From: an uncultured Marinobacter sp.
GTDB taxonomy: Bacteria; Pseudomonadota; Gammaproteobacteria; Pseudomonadales; Oleiphilaceae
DNA length: 64,000 nt
Assembly (NCBI RefSeq): GCF_946886895.1
Contig: NZ_CAMPJO010000001.1
Location: 248,001 to 312,000 of the forward strand
Direction of reading: 5' to 3'
Each line of letters begins with the position of its first letter. Within the stretch, counting starts at the first letter, position 1. The notes under the pieces were generated by a model. That model made no database searches, was not told the DNA's origin, and saw only the letters and a program-made list of their open reading frames with translations. Positions 8,329-18,318 of the stretch are shown here, piece by piece. Position numbers and translations under genes: made by a program.

Positions 8329-9691
8329 CCCGCGTCAACTTCAGCGGGTCCATCAGGGCTTCCAGACGGCTGCGGCTGAGACCACTGCGCTCTTCGGCCA
8401 CGTCGATTACCGGCCGGCCAGTCCGATAGGCCTCCTTGGCAATATCGGCGGCCGGCCCGTAACCGATTTCCGGATTCAGTGCCGTCACCAGTACCGGATT
8501 CCTGCCCACACCCGCATCCAGGGTGTCGGCGTTGACGGTGAAATCCCGGAGTGCCTTGTCGGCCAGCAAGGTCGAGGCGTTGCCGAGCAACGACACCATA
8601 TCCAGCAGATTGCCGGCGACCAGCGGCAGCATCACGTTCAACTGGAAGTTACCGGATTGACCGGCAATGGCCACCGCGCTGTCCAGGCCCATGACCTGCG
8701 CTCCGACCATGGCCACGGATTCCGGAATCACCGGGTTGACCTTGCCTGGCATGATACTGCTGCCCGGCTGCAGGGCCGGCAGGCTGATTTCCGCCAGGCC
8801 GTGAATCGGACCACTGTTCATCCAGCGCAGGTCATTGGCAATCTTGGTCAGCACAATGGCCAGACCCCGCAGTTGCGACGACAGCGCCACCGGACCGTCC
8901 ACGGCACTCTGGCCGACAAATTTGTGCTCCAGGGATGAGAAATCATGCCCGGTATTGGCCTTCAGGAACCGCACGAACTGGTTCGCGAACTCTGGCAGGG
9001 CGTTCACCCCGCTTCCCACGGCGGTGCCGCCCTGAGGCACCGCCAGGAGCTCGTCGGCCGCTGTTTCCAGCCGGCGCTGGGTCGCAAGCAGCTGTTCACG
9101 CCAGGTGCGGAGTTCCTGGCCAAGGGTGACCGGCATGGCGTCCATCAGGTGGGTCCGGCCGGTCTTGACCTGCCCGGAGAACAGGGACTCGCGCTCGTAG
9201 ATCACACCACACAAATGGGTCAGCGCGGGCACCAGGCGCTCTTTCACCGCCATCACCGAGCTGACATGAATGGCGGTGGGAATCACGTCGTTCGAACTCT
9301 GGCTCATGTTGACGTGATCGTTCGGATGCACCTCCACGCCCTGTACCCGGGCGAGGGCGGCAATCACCTCGTTCACGTTCATATTGGTACTGGTGCCCGA
9401 GCCGGTCTGATACCGGTCCACCGGGAACTGGTCGGCGTGCCCTCCCGCAATCAGGGCCTGACACGCATCTACAATGGCGTCCCGCAGGTGATTGTCCAAC
9501 AGGCCCAGGCTGGTGTTGGCCTCGGCAGCCGCTCGCTTGATCTGGGCGACCGCCGCAATGAACGCCGGGGGCAGAGGCTGGCCACTGACCGGAAAATTTT
9601 CGATGGCACGCTGGGTTTGTGCTCCCCAGAGCGCATCGGCTGGTACCTGTACCTCGCCCAAGCTGTCGGTTTCCGTTCTGGTGTCACTCAT
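8315..9691 (-). CDS. fumC: Class II fumarate hydratase FumC
   Basis: Iron-free, oxygen-stable fumarase converting fumarate to L-malate in the TCA cycle; a homotetramer of 458-residue chains. The superfamily signature GSSIMPGKVNPVIPE is present, as are TGSGTSTNMNVNEV and the substrate-binding GRTHLMDAMPVTLGQE block. The ATG start is preceded by an excellent GGAGGGACC site. Downstream, the CarS-like gene overlaps its end. With mqo also in this window, two consecutive TCA steps are encoded nearby but in separate units. Confidence 0.96.
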   Translation of the reverse strand: MSDTRTETDSLGEVQVPADALWGAQTQRAIENFPVSGQPLPPAFIAAVAQIKRAAAEANTSLGLLDNHLRDAIVDACQALIAGGHADQFPVDRYQTGSGTSTNMNVNEVIAALARVQGVEVHPNDHVNMSQSSNDVIPTAIHVSSVMAVKERLVPALTHLCGVIYERESLFSGQVKTGRTHLMDAMPVTLGQELRTWREQLLATQRRLETAADELLAVPQGGTAVGSGVNALPEFANQFVRFLKANTGHDFSSLEHKFVGQSAVDGPVALSSQLRGLAIVLTKIANDLRWMNSGPIHGLAEISLPALQPGSSIMPGKVNPVIPESVAMVGAQVMGLDSAVAIAGQSGNFQLNVMLPLVAGNLLDMVSLLGNASTLLADKALRDFTVNADTLDAGVGRNPVLVTALNPEIGYGPAADIAKEAYRTGRPVIDVAEERSGLSRSRLEALMDPLKLTRGGID

Positions 9692-9754
9692 GGTCCCTCC
9701 TGTGTGTCCATTTACCGGTTGGGTTGGCGTATCGATTACCCAGGTGGCGAGGCC

Positions 9755-10039
9755 TCAACCGCCTGTCTGGGATCGCAGACGGACATGATCACAAAGTCCG
9801 GTCACCTGTTCAAAATTCAGGATCAGGGTGTGTACGGTGTTGGTGTAGGTGTCATGGAGGTGAAACTTGAACCGGCGCTGTTTTTCACCCTGCAGATAAC
9901 CATCATACTCTCGCACCAGCTCACGGACATCGCCGCCCTCGTCCTTGCTCCAGGTAGCATTGAACGGGCCAAGGACGGCACCACCAACCAGGCAGATCGT
10001 GACTTCATGATTGGTAAGGCCAGTCTCGGAATTGCTCAT
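9755..10039 (-). CDS. Hypothetical 94-residue protein
   Basis: I do not recognise this small soluble protein. It has no signal peptide, membrane segment or cysteine pair motif. The sequence is mixed alpha/beta with several Thr- and His-containing segments (VTICLVGGAVLGPF near residues 13-26, then FHLHDTYTNTVHTLIL). It is supported as a gene by its ATG start, its position 63 bases upstream of fumC on the same strand and its codon use, which matches its neighbours. Function unknown; it may share a transcript with fumC. Confidence 0.6.
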   Translation of the reverse strand: MSNSETGLTNHEVTICLVGGAVLGPFNATWSKDEGGDVRELVREYDGYLQGEKQRRFKFHLHDTYTNTVHTLILNFEQVTGLCDHVRLRSQTGG

Positions 10040-10106
10040 AGCGGTTACCTCATCCAGTAATGGGTGTCATGGATAAGTGTAGACTCTGGCAGCGATTCGC
10101 GAGTGC

Positions 10107-11876
10107 CTATCCGCTGGTTCCCAGCAAACTGGTGAGCAGGGCCCGCAGACGGTTGGGTTTGACGGGCTTGTTGAGAATCGGCAGATGCCGGGCCCGCAGC
10201 ACCTGGCGGGTGTCGTCACTGCGGTCAGCGGACACAATGGCCGCCGGGATGTCCTGGCCGGCCACCCGGCGAATGGCGGTGATCGCCTCGCAGCCGGTAC
10301 GTTCATGGTCAAGATGATAGTCGGCCAGAATCACGTCCGGAGCTCCTTCGCCGGCACCCAGCAAGGCCAGGGCAAGGGTTTCGTCCCGGGCGGTCAACAC
10401 CGAGCAGCCCCAGCGCTGGAGCAAAACCTGCATGCTTTCCAGAACGGCGGGCTCATTATCGATCACCAGCACCCGGACGCCGTCAAATCCTACGGGCAAG
10501 CGCTCTGGCCCGGCCACTGGCGCCAGCCCGGGCCGGACCAGTGCCGGCTCCAGCGGCAGGCTCAGGACAAACCGCGAACCTCGCTCCGGCCGGGACGCCA
10601 CATCAATGTCGTAACCCAGAATCCGGACCATGCGCTCAACAATCGCAAGGCCCAGACCAACCCCCTGGCGGCCGCCGGTTCCCCGGGGAAGAAGCTGATG
10701 GAACTCAGTGAAAATGTCCCGCAGCTTATCTTCGGCGATGCCCACACCGGTGTCCCACACCTCCACTCGCAGAGTTTTTCCGCGGGTACGCAACGCCATC
10801 AACACCCCGCCCTCGCGGGTGTAGCGAAAGGCATTGCTGAGCAGGTTGCGCAGAATCCGGATCAGCATACGCTGGTCGGTTTTGACCAGCACGGGGCAGG
10901 TACGAACCCGGAACGTCAGACCGGCGTTGGCCGCCACGGCCTCGAATTCATCACCCAGGCCCCTGACCAGCGCAGCCACGTCCGTGAAGACCAGGTCTGG
11001 TTTCATGGCCTGCTGGTCCAGCTTGGAGATATCCAGCAAATCCGCCAGCAGGTCCTCGGCGCCTTCCAGGGCCCGGTGAACCTGATGCACCATCCGGGTT
11101 TCCTGTTCTGGCAATGAACTGTCCTGCAAGGCTGAAATCATCAGCCTTGCAGCATTCAAGGGTTGCAGCAGGTCATGGCTTGCCGCCGCCAGGTATTTGT
11201 CCTTGCTGCGGTTGGCTTCCCGGGCGGCCTCCATGGCAACCACCAGTTCCCTTTCCACTTTTTCCCGCTCTTCAATCTGGTAACGCAGACCGACGTTGGC
11301 ATTCTGCAGGGCCTCGGTGCGTTCCCCCACCCGGCGTTCAAGGTCGGCGTTCAGCTGTTCCAGCTTCTGCCGGGCCTGTACCCGCTCGGTGATATCCGCC
11401 ACAAAGGCTTCCACCACTTCCGGGCCAAGATCCGGCCGGCGCAGCAAGGTGATGGCCACATGCACCGGTGTGTGGTCGGCCCGTCGCAGGCGGGTTTCCC
11501 GGGCGCTGAGGCTGCCTTCATCCAGCAATTCCTGGCGAATGCGGTCAAACTCGTTGGCGCTACAGAACAGTTGTTCTCGCAGGCGGATCACCCGCTGCTT
11601 CAGATCCTCAGGGCTCGGGTATCCACAGATTCGGGCCATGGCCGGGTTGCAGGCCACGAAGCCACCACGAAGATTGGCCTGGAAAATGCCATGCAGGGCG
11701 TTTTCAAACAACCACTTATAGCGGTTGCGCTCCTGCTCCAGCTCATCAATCCGCTCCTGCAGCGCCGGATAATAGTTCTTGCGCACGGACTGGCTGCCAA
11801 GGCCGAGGAGGTCACCAACATCGTAGCCTCCGTCGTCCTGCTCGTCAGAGGGCTTCTTCATAGACAACCTGGACAT
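10107..11876 (-). CDS. Hybrid sensor histidine kinase, ErcS-like
   Basis: A 589-residue cytoplasmic hybrid kinase. Domains in order: PAS (about 45-165), a coiled coil (about 165-225), a dimerisation/phosphoacceptor domain with H234 in AASHDLLQPLNAARL, and the ATPase domain with N-box LRNLLSNAFRYT and G-boxes DTGVGI and GVGLGLAIVERM. The C-terminal receiver has its phosphoacceptor Asp in DVILADYHLD. There is no membrane segment. In Pseudomonas aeruginosa the kinase ErcS is encoded next to ercA and helps control ethanol oxidation; the same adjacency here is the basis of the name. It overlaps the end of ercA by up to 32 bases. A second ATG at 11861 is possible. Confidence 0.85.
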   Translation of the reverse strand: MSRLSMKKPSDEQDDGGYDVGDLLGLGSQSVRKNYYPALQERIDELEQERNRYKWLFENALHGIFQANLRGGFVACNPAMARICGYPSPEDLKQRVIRLREQLFCSANEFDRIRQELLDEGSLSARETRLRRADHTPVHVAITLLRRPDLGPEVVEAFVADITERVQARQKLEQLNADLERRVGERTEALQNANVGLRYQIEEREKVERELVVAMEAAREANRSKDKYLAAASHDLLQPLNAARLMISALQDSSLPEQETRMVHQVHRALEGAEDLLADLLDISKLDQQAMKPDLVFTDVAALVRGLGDEFEAVAANAGLTFRVRTCPVLVKTDQRMLIRILRNLLSNAFRYTREGGVLMALRTRGKTLRVEVWDTGVGIAEDKLRDIFTEFHQLLPRGTGGRQGVGLGLAIVERMVRILGYDIDVASRPERGSRFVLSLPLEPALVRPGLAPVAGPERLPVGFDGVRVLVIDNEPAVLESMQVLLQRWGCSVLTARDETLALALLGAGEGAPDVILADYHLDHERTGCEAITAIRRVAGQDIPAAIVSADRSDDTRQVLRARHLPILNKPVKPNRLRALLTSLLGTSG

Positions 11877-13008
11877 CCCGCAGGCTGGATTTGCGGGGAT
11901 TGGTCAGAATGCACGGGTCCTGCAGGGCAAACCCCGACAGGTAAGGAATGTCCGAAACCGTCACCCCCAACTGGGCCAACCGGGCCTCCAGCCCAACGTG
12001 GCGCTTGAGCTCAATGATCCGCGCCATCAGGCGCCGTTTGACCTCCGTCATGGTCATGCCCCGGGTATCAATATCCATGGCATCTGCCACCCGGCGGAAG
12101 CGCGCCTCCGCCGAGGTAAAATTAAAAGCCACCACATGTTCCAGCAGCAGGGCATTGCACAGACCATGGGGCAGGTCCAGAAAACCGCCAAGGCTGTGCG
12201 ACATGGCATGAACCGCCCCCAGAATGGCGTTCGAGAACGCCAGCCCAGCCTGCATGGACGCCAGCATGATCTGCTCCCGCAACACCGGATTGGCGGTGTT
12301 GGCAACCAGAGGTTCCAGGTGCCGGTTAATCAGCCGGATGGCTTCCAGGGCGTGGGTGTCCGTCAACGGTCCGCTGCCGGTGGAAACAAAGGCTTCAATG
12401 GCGTGAACCAGGGCATCAACACCCGTGCACGCGGTGAGATAGGCGCCCATGGTTTCGGTGACTTCCGGATCAATCAATGAAACATCCGGCACCACCGCCT
12501 TGCTGATGATGGAGAACTTGAAGCGCCGATCGGGATCGGAAATGATCGCAAACTGGGAGACATCGGCGGAGGTGCCCGCCGTCGTCGGTATCAGGATGAT
12601 CGGCGGTGAGGGCTGGGTGATGGTATCAACCCCCTCGAACTCCAGGATATTGCGGCCGTGTGTGGCGACAATGCCAATGCCCTTGGCGCAATCCATGGGA
12701 CTGCCACCACCGATACCGACGATAACGTCACATTCGCTGGACTTGTAAAGCTCCGCCCCCGCCATCACCTCGTCCACTTTCGGGTTGGGTGACACTCCGG
12801 TAAACACCGTGGTCCGGATGCCGGCATCGCTGAGCAGGGTGACAATTTCATTGGCCCAGCCCGCGGCGGCCACGCCGGGGTCCGACACCAGAAACACATG
12901 GCGTGCCCCGAAATTCGTCGCGAAATTCGCCACGGATTTACGGGACCCGGCCCCGAAGACAATTTCGGGGGAGACAAACTTTCGCAGCGCGGAGATGTCG
13001 TGGCTCAT
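11845..13008 (-). CDS. ercA: Iron-containing alcohol dehydrogenase ErcA
   Basis: Group III NAD-dependent, iron-containing alcohol dehydrogenase of 387 residues. The nucleotide-binding GGGSPMDCAKG block and the iron-site histidines in HAMSHSLGG...LPHGLCNALL are present. In Pseudomonas, ErcA is needed for normal induction of the PQQ-ethanol oxidation genes rather than as the main catabolic enzyme. I prefer ATG at 13008, which gives the usual MSHDISALRKF N-terminus, over a TTG 13 codons earlier. It lies 43 bases after pqqH and overlaps the ErcS-like kinase, so it belongs to the long pqq-erc run. Confidence 0.9.
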   Translation of the reverse strand: MSHDISALRKFVSPEIVFGAGSRKSVANFATNFGARHVFLVSDPGVAAAGWANEIVTLLSDAGIRTTVFTGVSPNPKVDEVMAGAELYKSSECDVIVGIGGGSPMDCAKGIGIVATHGRNILEFEGVDTITQPSPPIILIPTTAGTSADVSQFAIISDPDRRFKFSIISKAVVPDVSLIDPEVTETMGAYLTACTGVDALVHAIEAFVSTGSGPLTDTHALEAIRLINRHLEPLVANTANPVLREQIMLASMQAGLAFSNAILGAVHAMSHSLGGFLDLPHGLCNALLLEHVVAFNFTSAEARFRRVADAMDIDTRGMTMTEVKRRLMARIIELKRHVGLEARLAQLGVTVSDIPYLSGFALQDPCILTNPRKSSLRDVQVVYEEAL

Positions 13009-13051
13009 TGGGGTGTACTCGACATTTATTATTGTAGGAATCGTCAAAAGT

Positions 13052-14941
13052 TTAACTCAAGTCGGGCGCCCGTTCATTGAACTTTGCGCAATGCCGACGG
13101 TAAAAGCGGTACAGCCATTCCAGCATTCCGGCCTGGCTGGCCGGTCGCCGGAAGCCATGGCCCTCGTCGTCAAACCAGTGCAGTTCCACCGGCCGGCCCG
13201 CGGCCTTGAGGGCGGAGACCATGGCCCGGGTCTGGTCAGGCACCACCACGTTGTCCAGGCCACCCTGAAAGAAAATCACCGGAGCTCCGATACGATCCGC
13301 ATGATGCCGCGGCGTGCGGGCATGCCAGCGCTCCGGAAACTGCTCGGGAGACCCCAGCAACCAGTCAAGGTATCCCGATTCGAAGCGATGGGTCATGGCC
13401 CTGAGCCGCCGGGGGTCGGTTACGCCATAGAGGCTGGCCCCGGCGGCAAACCGGCGGCTCCGGATCAACGCCATAAGGGCAGTGTAGCCACCGGAACTGC
13501 GACCCTGAACACACACCTGCCGGGGGTCCACCAGCCCCAGGCACGACAGGTAGTCCGCGGTTCGCTCCAAATCGTCCACGTCGGCCTCCCCCCAGCGGCC
13601 TTCCAGCGCCAGCCGGAACCGGCGACCGTACCCGGAACTGCCACGGTAGTTGACCTCGGCCACCGCAAACCCGCGCTGGCACCAGTACTGGACCTGGGGG
13701 TTGAACACTGGATACGCCGCCGAGGTTGGCCCGCCATGGGCCACAAGAATCAGTGGCGGTCGATGTCCGGACCGGGTCTCGGGACGGTAGAAAAACCCGT
13801 GCAGCGGCAACTGGCCCGGGCTCAGGGCCGGCACATCAAAATCCAGCGGCAGCGCCGGCTGTCCACTCGCCATGGCCGGCTCACCGCCCGCCAGGAGCCG
13901 TGCCTCACCGGAGGCCACGTCGATGCCCAGCACCGCATCCAGCCGGGTGGATGAACGGGCGAGGCACACCACTCTCTGGCCCACGGCCCGCAGGTGCCGA
14001 AAATCGGTGAATGTCGGCGCCGCCCGGGTCCGGGTGCCATCAGGCCTGACCAACCAGAGCTCAGCGGTGCCGCTCTGGTAATGCACCCGGGCCCAGCCAC
14101 CCCCGGGCAGCGGGCAATGATGGCACTCGCCGAGTTGCCAGGGGGCGTTGGCATGGTCCCGTTCCGGCGCTCCAGCACTACACCATTGCGTCGTTCCGCC
14201 CCGACAGTCAAGGCGCCAGGGCTGCCACCAGCCATCATGATCAGACAGCACCCACAAGCGGTTATCGTCGAACACCGGCTGCTGAACCGAGCCTTCCGCC
14301 GGCACGCGCAAGGGCCGGGCAGCGGTCAGCGTTCCGGTCGCTCCGATGTCGCCCAGCCAGAGTTCACTGCGCAACCAGGGCATGTCCGGTAATTGCCAGG
14401 TTACCCAGGCGAGCCGTGTGCCGTCTCCGGATATAGCCGGGGCCCCGTAAAAATCCTGGCCGGCGTGCAGAACGTCAAGGCGCCCGTTGAGATCAATCGC
14501 GACCAGTTGCTGCTCGCCTCCTACGTCCCGAACCGCCAGCACCCGGTGGCGAATGGGGTCCGCAACCAGCCCGCCATAGGCCGCGGCCTGGCTCCGGGTT
14601 ATCGGGCGGCTGCAGCACCGTTCCGGGTCCACCAGATGAATCTGCTGATCCTCGCTGACCACGAACACGCCGTCGGCCGAGGCCGTCACAGCACCCCCTC
14701 CGTATCCATTGATCCGGCTGCGGATGGCCAGACCGGGCACCGTCACCGGTCCGGGTCCGTTGCCGGTGAGCTGCCAGAGCCCGTTGGTGCCGGTGGCCGG
14801 ATCACTCTGCAGCCAGAACAGCCGATGGTTACCCACCACCAGTTCGCCCCGCTGGGTATGGCCGGCGCAGGCATCGGCGGCACTGATCAGCTCTGTCTCC
14901 AGCGCGTCAGCCCCGGAAGAACAGTCGGGAGTTATCGGCAT
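13052..14941 (-). CDS. pqqH: S9-family prolyl oligopeptidase-like peptidase PqqH
   Basis: A 629-residue protein with an N-terminal beta-propeller-like half and a C-terminal alpha/beta-hydrolase domain. The serine nucleophile is in [10 protein letters not shown], the acid in [11 protein letters not shown] and the histidine in DDEGHGF. The matching gene in P. aeruginosa (PA1990, pqqH) also sits between pqqE and ercA. A role in processing the PqqA-derived precursor or its leftovers is plausible but unproven. Its ATG lies inside the end of pqqE (35-base overlap), so translation is coupled. No signal peptide. No separate pqqF is present in this window. Confidence 0.85.
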   Translation of the reverse strand: MPITPDCSSGADALETELISAADACAGHTQRGELVVGNHRLFWLQSDPATGTNGLWQLTGNGPGPVTVPGLAIRSRINGYGGGAVTASADGVFVVSEDQQIHLVDPERCCSRPITRSQAAAYGGLVADPIRHRVLAVRDVGGEQQLVAIDLNGRLDVLHAGQDFYGAPAISGDGTRLAWVTWQLPDMPWLRSELWLGDIGATGTLTAARPLRVPAEGSVQQPVFDDNRLWVLSDHDGWWQPWRLDCRGGTTQWCSAGAPERDHANAPWQLGECHHCPLPGGGWARVHYQSGTAELWLVRPDGTRTRAAPTFTDFRHLRAVGQRVVCLARSSTRLDAVLGIDVASGEARLLAGGEPAMASGQPALPLDFDVPALSPGQLPLHGFFYRPETRSGHRPPLILVAHGGPTSAAYPVFNPQVQYWCQRGFAVAEVNYRGSSGYGRRFRLALEGRWGEADVDDLERTADYLSCLGLVDPRQVCVQGRSSGGYTALMALIRSRRFAAGASLYGVTDPRRLRAMTHRFESGYLDWLLGSPEQFPERWHARTPRHHADRIGAPVIFFQGGLDNVVVPDQTRAMVSALKAAGRPVELHWFDDEGHGFRRPASQAGMLEWLYRFYRRHCAKFNERAPDLS

Positions 14942-16061
14942 TTCGATAGGTCAGTCCACTGAGGCCGGCCGTGGCATGGTCGGCTGCTTTCCTGGCAGCC
15001 AGAATTCGATCATGGTAAGGCGATTTGCCGCAGACCGGGTCGGCGTTGTCGGCATTACCGGTCAGCAGGAACGCCTGGCAGCGGCAGCCGCCAAAGTCCT
15101 TCGCTTTCTCATCGCAGGAACGGCAGGGTTCCGGCATCCAGCGGTCACCCCGGTAGTGGTTGAAGCCCGGGCTGTCGTACCAGATGCCCTGCAGATCCAG
15201 CTCCCGGACATTGGGGAAGTCGATGGGCAGTAACCGGGCGCTGTGGCACGGCAATGCGGTGCCATCCGGAGCCACGGTCAGGAACAGGTTGCCCCAGCCG
15301 TTCATGCAGGCTTTCGGGCGCTCCTCGTAATAATCCGGGGTAACGAAGATCAGCTTCATGGGCGACCCGGAGGCGTCCAGACGCTTTCGATATCGATTCA
15401 CTTCCTGCTCAGCCTGCACCAGTTGCGCTTTCGAGGGCATCAGCCCTTCCCGATTTTCAAACGCCCAGCCATAGTACTGGCAGGTGGCCAGTTCCACATA
15501 ATCCGCCCCCAACTGCTCACACAGGGCCATGATGTTGTTCATCTGATGGATATTGTGACGGTGGATCACGAAGTTGAGCACCATGGGGTAACCCGCCTCC
15601 TTCACTGCCCGGGCCATGGCCAGCTTCTGGTCAAATGCCTTGCGGGAGCCGGCCACGGCGTTGTTGAGCTCCGGGTCAGAGGCCTGGAAGCTGACCTGGA
15701 TATGATCCAGGCCGGCCTCGGCAAAGGCGTTCACCTTGGCGTCCGTCAGCCCCAGGCCGGAAGTAATCAGGTTGGTGTAGTAGCCCAACTGCCGGGCTTC
15801 GGCAATCAGCTCCGGCAGATCCGGGCGCACCAGGGGCTCGCCCCCGGAGAAGCCCAGTTGGGCCGCGCCCATGGCCCGACCCTGTCGCAGCACACTCACC
15901 CACTCCCCGGTGGTCAGCTCCCGTTCGGTCTGAGCAAAGTCCAGCGGATTGGAGCAATAAGGACACTGCAGCGGGCAGCGGTAGGTCAGTTCCGCCAACA
16001 GCCAGAGCGGTGGCCCCGCCTTGTGGGGGTTAACGGGTGCGTGGGCGTCGGAGTGGCTCAT
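14907..16061 (-). CDS. pqqE: PqqA peptide cyclase, radical SAM enzyme PqqE
   Basis: Radical-SAM enzyme that forms the first carbon-carbon bond of PQQ by linking the Glu and Tyr side chains of PqqA, working with PqqD. The N-terminal [4Fe-4S] motif is CPLQCPYC near residue 30. The C-terminal SPASM domain carries the auxiliary-cluster cysteines, seen in CMNGWGN, the [17 protein letters not shown] stretch and a later Cys. Length 384 is normal. ATG overlaps the pqqD stop as ATGA. Confidence 0.97.
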   Translation of the reverse strand: MSHSDAHAPVNPHKAGPPLWLLAELTYRCPLQCPYCSNPLDFAQTERELTTGEWVSVLRQGRAMGAAQLGFSGGEPLVRPDLPELIAEARQLGYYTNLITSGLGLTDAKVNAFAEAGLDHIQVSFQASDPELNNAVAGSRKAFDQKLAMARAVKEAGYPMVLNFVIHRHNIHQMNNIMALCEQLGADYVELATCQYYGWAFENREGLMPSKAQLVQAEQEVNRYRKRLDASGSPMKLIFVTPDYYEERPKACMNGWGNLFLTVAPDGTALPCHSARLLPIDFPNVRELDLQGIWYDSPGFNHYRGDRWMPEPCRSCDEKAKDFGGCRCQAFLLTGNADNADPVCGKSPYHDRILAARKAADHATAGLSGLTYRNADNSRLFFRG

Positions 16062-16321
16062 GACAGTTCAATCCAGTGTTGCTGACAGGCATCCCGGAGA
16101 AAGCCATTCACATCGTCCTCAAGGGAACCCGCGTCCGGAAACCGCTGTTCCAGAATGGCGACAATATCGGCCACGCGGTGTTGACCGTTTACCTCACTGA
16201 GAATGGCGCCGGCACTGCCGTTCAACTTCACCATGCCTTCCGGGTACAGCAGCACGTAACTGTCCTGAGCCGGTTCCCACTGGAACCGGAACCCCCGGCG
16301 AAAACGCGGAATCTGATCCAT
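16058..16321 (-). CDS. pqqD: PQQ biosynthesis peptide chaperone PqqD
   Basis: Small RiPP-recognition protein that binds PqqA and presents it to PqqE. Chosen length 87 residues; the family block [12 protein letters not shown]...[12 protein letters not shown] is intact. Two starts are possible. ATG at 16333 overlaps the pqqC stop as TAATG. ATG at 16321 is preceded by a perfect GGAGG at five-base spacing, so I prefer it. The stop overlaps the pqqE start. The C-terminus WIELS matches the family. Confidence 0.93.
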   Translation of the reverse strand: MDQIPRFRRGFRFQWEPAQDSYVLLYPEGMVKLNGSAGAILSEVNGQHRVADIVAILEQRFPDAGSLEDDVNGFLRDACQQHWIELS

Positions 16322-16332
16322 GGCAACCTCCA

Positions 16333-17088
16333 TTACAATCCCCGGTGCCAGACCGGCTGGTCGGTGACCGTGTGGTAAGGCGGCGTACGGTGACCGTACG
16401 CCATGGTCATGGCGTCCAGCAGGGTCCAGAGAATATCCAGCTTGAATTGCAGGATCTCCAGGGCCCGAGCCTGCTGCACGTCGGTGGTGAAGTGATCCAG
16501 GGTGATGGTCAGGCCATGCTCCACGTCACGTCTTGCCTCCGACAGCCGCTTGCGGAAGTAGCGGTAGCCGTTCTCTTCGATCCATGGATAGTGGGCCGGC
16601 CAGCTGTCCAGCCGGGACTGGTGGATCTCCGGCGCGAACAGTTCGGTCAGGGAAGAGCAGGCGGCTTCCTGCCAGGTCGCCCGGCGGGCGAAGTTCAGGT
16701 AGGCGTCCACGGCAAACCTGACACCGGGCAGCACATGGCGCTGGTCAATCACCTCCTCCCGGGAAAGCCCCACCGCCTCGGCCAGGGACAGCCAGGCGTC
16801 GATCCCACCCACGTCACCGTCGTGGCCGTCGTGGTCCAGAATTCGCTGAAGCCAGAGCCGGCGCACACCGGCGTCCGGGCAGTTGGCCATGATCGCCGAG
16901 TCTTTCTGGGGAATCTTGATCTGGTAGTAATACCGGTTGGCCACCCAGCCGCGGATCTGTTCCGGCGTACATTGCCCGCCGTACATGGCTTTATGGTACG
17001 GGTGGTGGATGTGGTAGTAACGCCCTTTGTCCCGGAGGGCCTGTTCGAAGTCCGTGCGGTTCATGGCGGTGCTGGCTTTGGCGTTCAT
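16333..17088 (-). CDS. pqqC: Pyrroloquinoline-quinone synthase PqqC
   Basis: Cofactor-free oxidase that performs the last, oxygen-dependent ring closure and eight-electron oxidation to PQQ. The 251-residue all-alpha protein has the TenA/PqqC fold and blocks such as [27 protein letters not shown] and [14 protein letters not shown]. The frame extends upstream, but the ATG at 17088 overlaps the pqqB stop as ATGA and gives normal length. Confidence 0.97.
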   Translation of the reverse strand: MNAKASTAMNRTDFEQALRDKGRYYHIHHPYHKAMYGGQCTPEQIRGWVANRYYYQIKIPQKDSAIMANCPDAGVRRLWLQRILDHDGHDGDVGGIDAWLSLAEAVGLSREEVIDQRHVLPGVRFAVDAYLNFARRATWQEAACSSLTELFAPEIHQSRLDSWPAHYPWIEENGYRYFRKRLSEARRDVEHGLTITLDHFTTDVQQARALEILQFKLDILWTLLDAMTMAYGHRTPPYHTVTDQPVWHRGL

Positions 17089-18014
17089 GGCGGTCCCGAC
17101 AGGTCGATGTGCATGCCGTCCCACGACACCTCAATGCCGTGGCGGGTCAGTTCCGCGCGCTCCGGCGAGTCCTCATTCAGGATCGGATTGGTGTTGTTGA
17201 TGTGAATCAGGATCTTGCGCGCCGCTGGCAGCGAATCGAGCACTTCAATCATGCCCCCGGGACCGCTCTGGGCCAGATGCCCCATGGCCTGGCCGGTCTT
17301 GCTGCCCACTTCCTGCCGGATCATTTCGTCGTCGTGCCAGACCGTGCCGTCCACCAGCAACACATCGGCTTTGCGCATCCAGCCCAGTATGCGCTGGTCG
17401 GGCTCACCGAGGCCCGGGGCATAAAGCACGCCCTGGCCGGTGCGGGTGTCCTTGAGGAATATGCCGATGTTGTCACCCGGGTGCGGGTTATCCCGGCGGG
17501 GTGAATAGGGGGGCGCGTTGCTCAGCAGCGGAAGGGCGGTGAGCTCAATGGACGGCGCGCAGGGAACGGTAAAGGGTGCCTGTTCAGACGCAGCTACCCG
17601 GCGCCAGTTCAGGCCGCCGTTCCAGTGCTTCAGCATGGTGAACAGCGGAAAGCCGCCACTGAGGTCTTCGTGCACCTGCTCGGTACACCAGACATCCACC
17701 GGCAACCCCTCGCGGAGCGATAACAGGCCGGTGGTGTGGTCCACCTGGCTGTCCATCAGCACAATGGCGTCGATGCCGGTATCCCGCCGTGCCCTGGCCG
17801 GCTGCATGGCGTCAAAAGACGCCAGTTGGGCGCGAATATCGGGAGAGGCGTTGAAAAGAATCCAGTGCTCACCGTCCTCACTGACAGTGATCGAAGACTG
17901 GGTACGGGCCCGGGCGTTCAGGGTGCCCTTGCGAAAGCCATCGCAGTTGGCGCAGTTGCAGTTCCACTGAGGGAAGCCACCGCCGGCCGCAGAGCCCAGA
18001 ATGTGAATGTGCAT
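17085..18014 (-). CDS. pqqB: PQQ biosynthesis hydroxylase PqqB
   Basis: Metallo-beta-lactamase-fold, iron-dependent enzyme thought to hydroxylate the cross-linked tyrosine during PQQ synthesis. The 309 residues begin with the family sequence [21 protein letters not shown]. The [11 protein letters not shown] stretch carries the His/Asp metal ligands characteristic of PqqB, which differ from the usual HxHxDH. It starts 55 bases after the pqqA stop. Confidence 0.96.
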   Translation of the reverse strand: MHIHILGSAAGGGFPQWNCNCANCDGFRKGTLNARARTQSSITVSEDGEHWILFNASPDIRAQLASFDAMQPARARRDTGIDAIVLMDSQVDHTTGLLSLREGLPVDVWCTEQVHEDLSGGFPLFTMLKHWNGGLNWRRVAASEQAPFTVPCAPSIELTALPLLSNAPPYSPRRDNPHPGDNIGIFLKDTRTGQGVLYAPGLGEPDQRILGWMRKADVLLVDGTVWHDDEMIRQEVGSKTGQAMGHLAQSGPGGMIEVLDSLPAARKILIHINNTNPILNEDSPERAELTRHGIEVSWDGMHIDLSGPP

Positions 18015-18069
18015 GGCGGCACCTCCGGAACCAAAACGGCCAGCCCCATGGCGCCGGCCGTTTCAGCGT

Positions 18070-18141
18070 TCAGCGGTTGGCGAAGTACATGGTGACTTCG
18101 AAACCGATGCGCAGGTCTTCGTAGGTTGGTTTGGTCCACAT
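18070..18141 (-). CDS. pqqA: PQQ precursor peptide PqqA
   Basis: A 23-residue ribosomally made precursor peptide. It contains the required Glu-x-x-x-Tyr core, E15 and Y19 in [11 protein letters not shown], whose side chains become PQQ. The start ATG has the site AGAGGTAA at good distance, and the peptide is followed 55 bases later by pqqB. It leads the minus-strand run pqqABCDE-pqqH-ercA-ercS, in which nearly all genes overlap. The motif CCAAAGTACCAT lies about 100 bases upstream. Confidence 0.96.
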   Translation of the reverse strand: MWTKPTYEDLRIGFEVTMYFANR

Positions 18142-18242
18142 AATGCTTACCTCTGTTGTCATGGTTGTTAGCGCATTGGGGTGAATTAGCGGCCAGGCCG
18201 ATAACCCACGTTCCATCCTAGCGACGGAGCCCCGGCGCCCAT

Positions 18243-18254
18243 ATGGTACTTTGG
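18243..18254 (-). promoter_or_regulatory. Recurrent motif upstream of pqqA (copy 1)
   Basis: Read in the pqqA direction this site is CCAAAGTACCAT, preceded by an A-rich block ATCAAAAC. Nearly the same sequence stands upstream of pedF (23583-23594) and of the second ABC importer (31184-31195). It is about 102 bases before the pqqA start codon. I infer a regulator site, possibly for the ErbR/AgmR/PedR-type response regulator encoded at 31283; this rests on recurrence alone. Confidence 0.4.
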
Positions 18255-18280
18255 CACTGTTTTGATGCCTCCGTGAGTAG

Positions 18281-18302
18281 CGGGCCCGTGTGGAGGGGCC
18301 CG
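18281..18302. terminator. GC-rich hairpin between exaC and pqqA
   Basis: Inverted repeat CGGGCCC / GGGCCCG with an eight-base loop, placed 17 bases after the exaC stop on the exaC downstream side. It has no T-run in either direction, so it is at best a weak or Rho-assisted terminator separating exaC from pqqA. Confidence 0.3.
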
Positions 18303-18318
18303 GGTAACGCCTCGTTGC

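Noticed and set aside
18252..18268. TTGGCACTGTTTTGATG looks like a -24/-12 sigma-54 promoter
   Set aside because: The -12 element is poor and it points toward the plus strand, while pqqA and exaC on both sides are on the minus strand.
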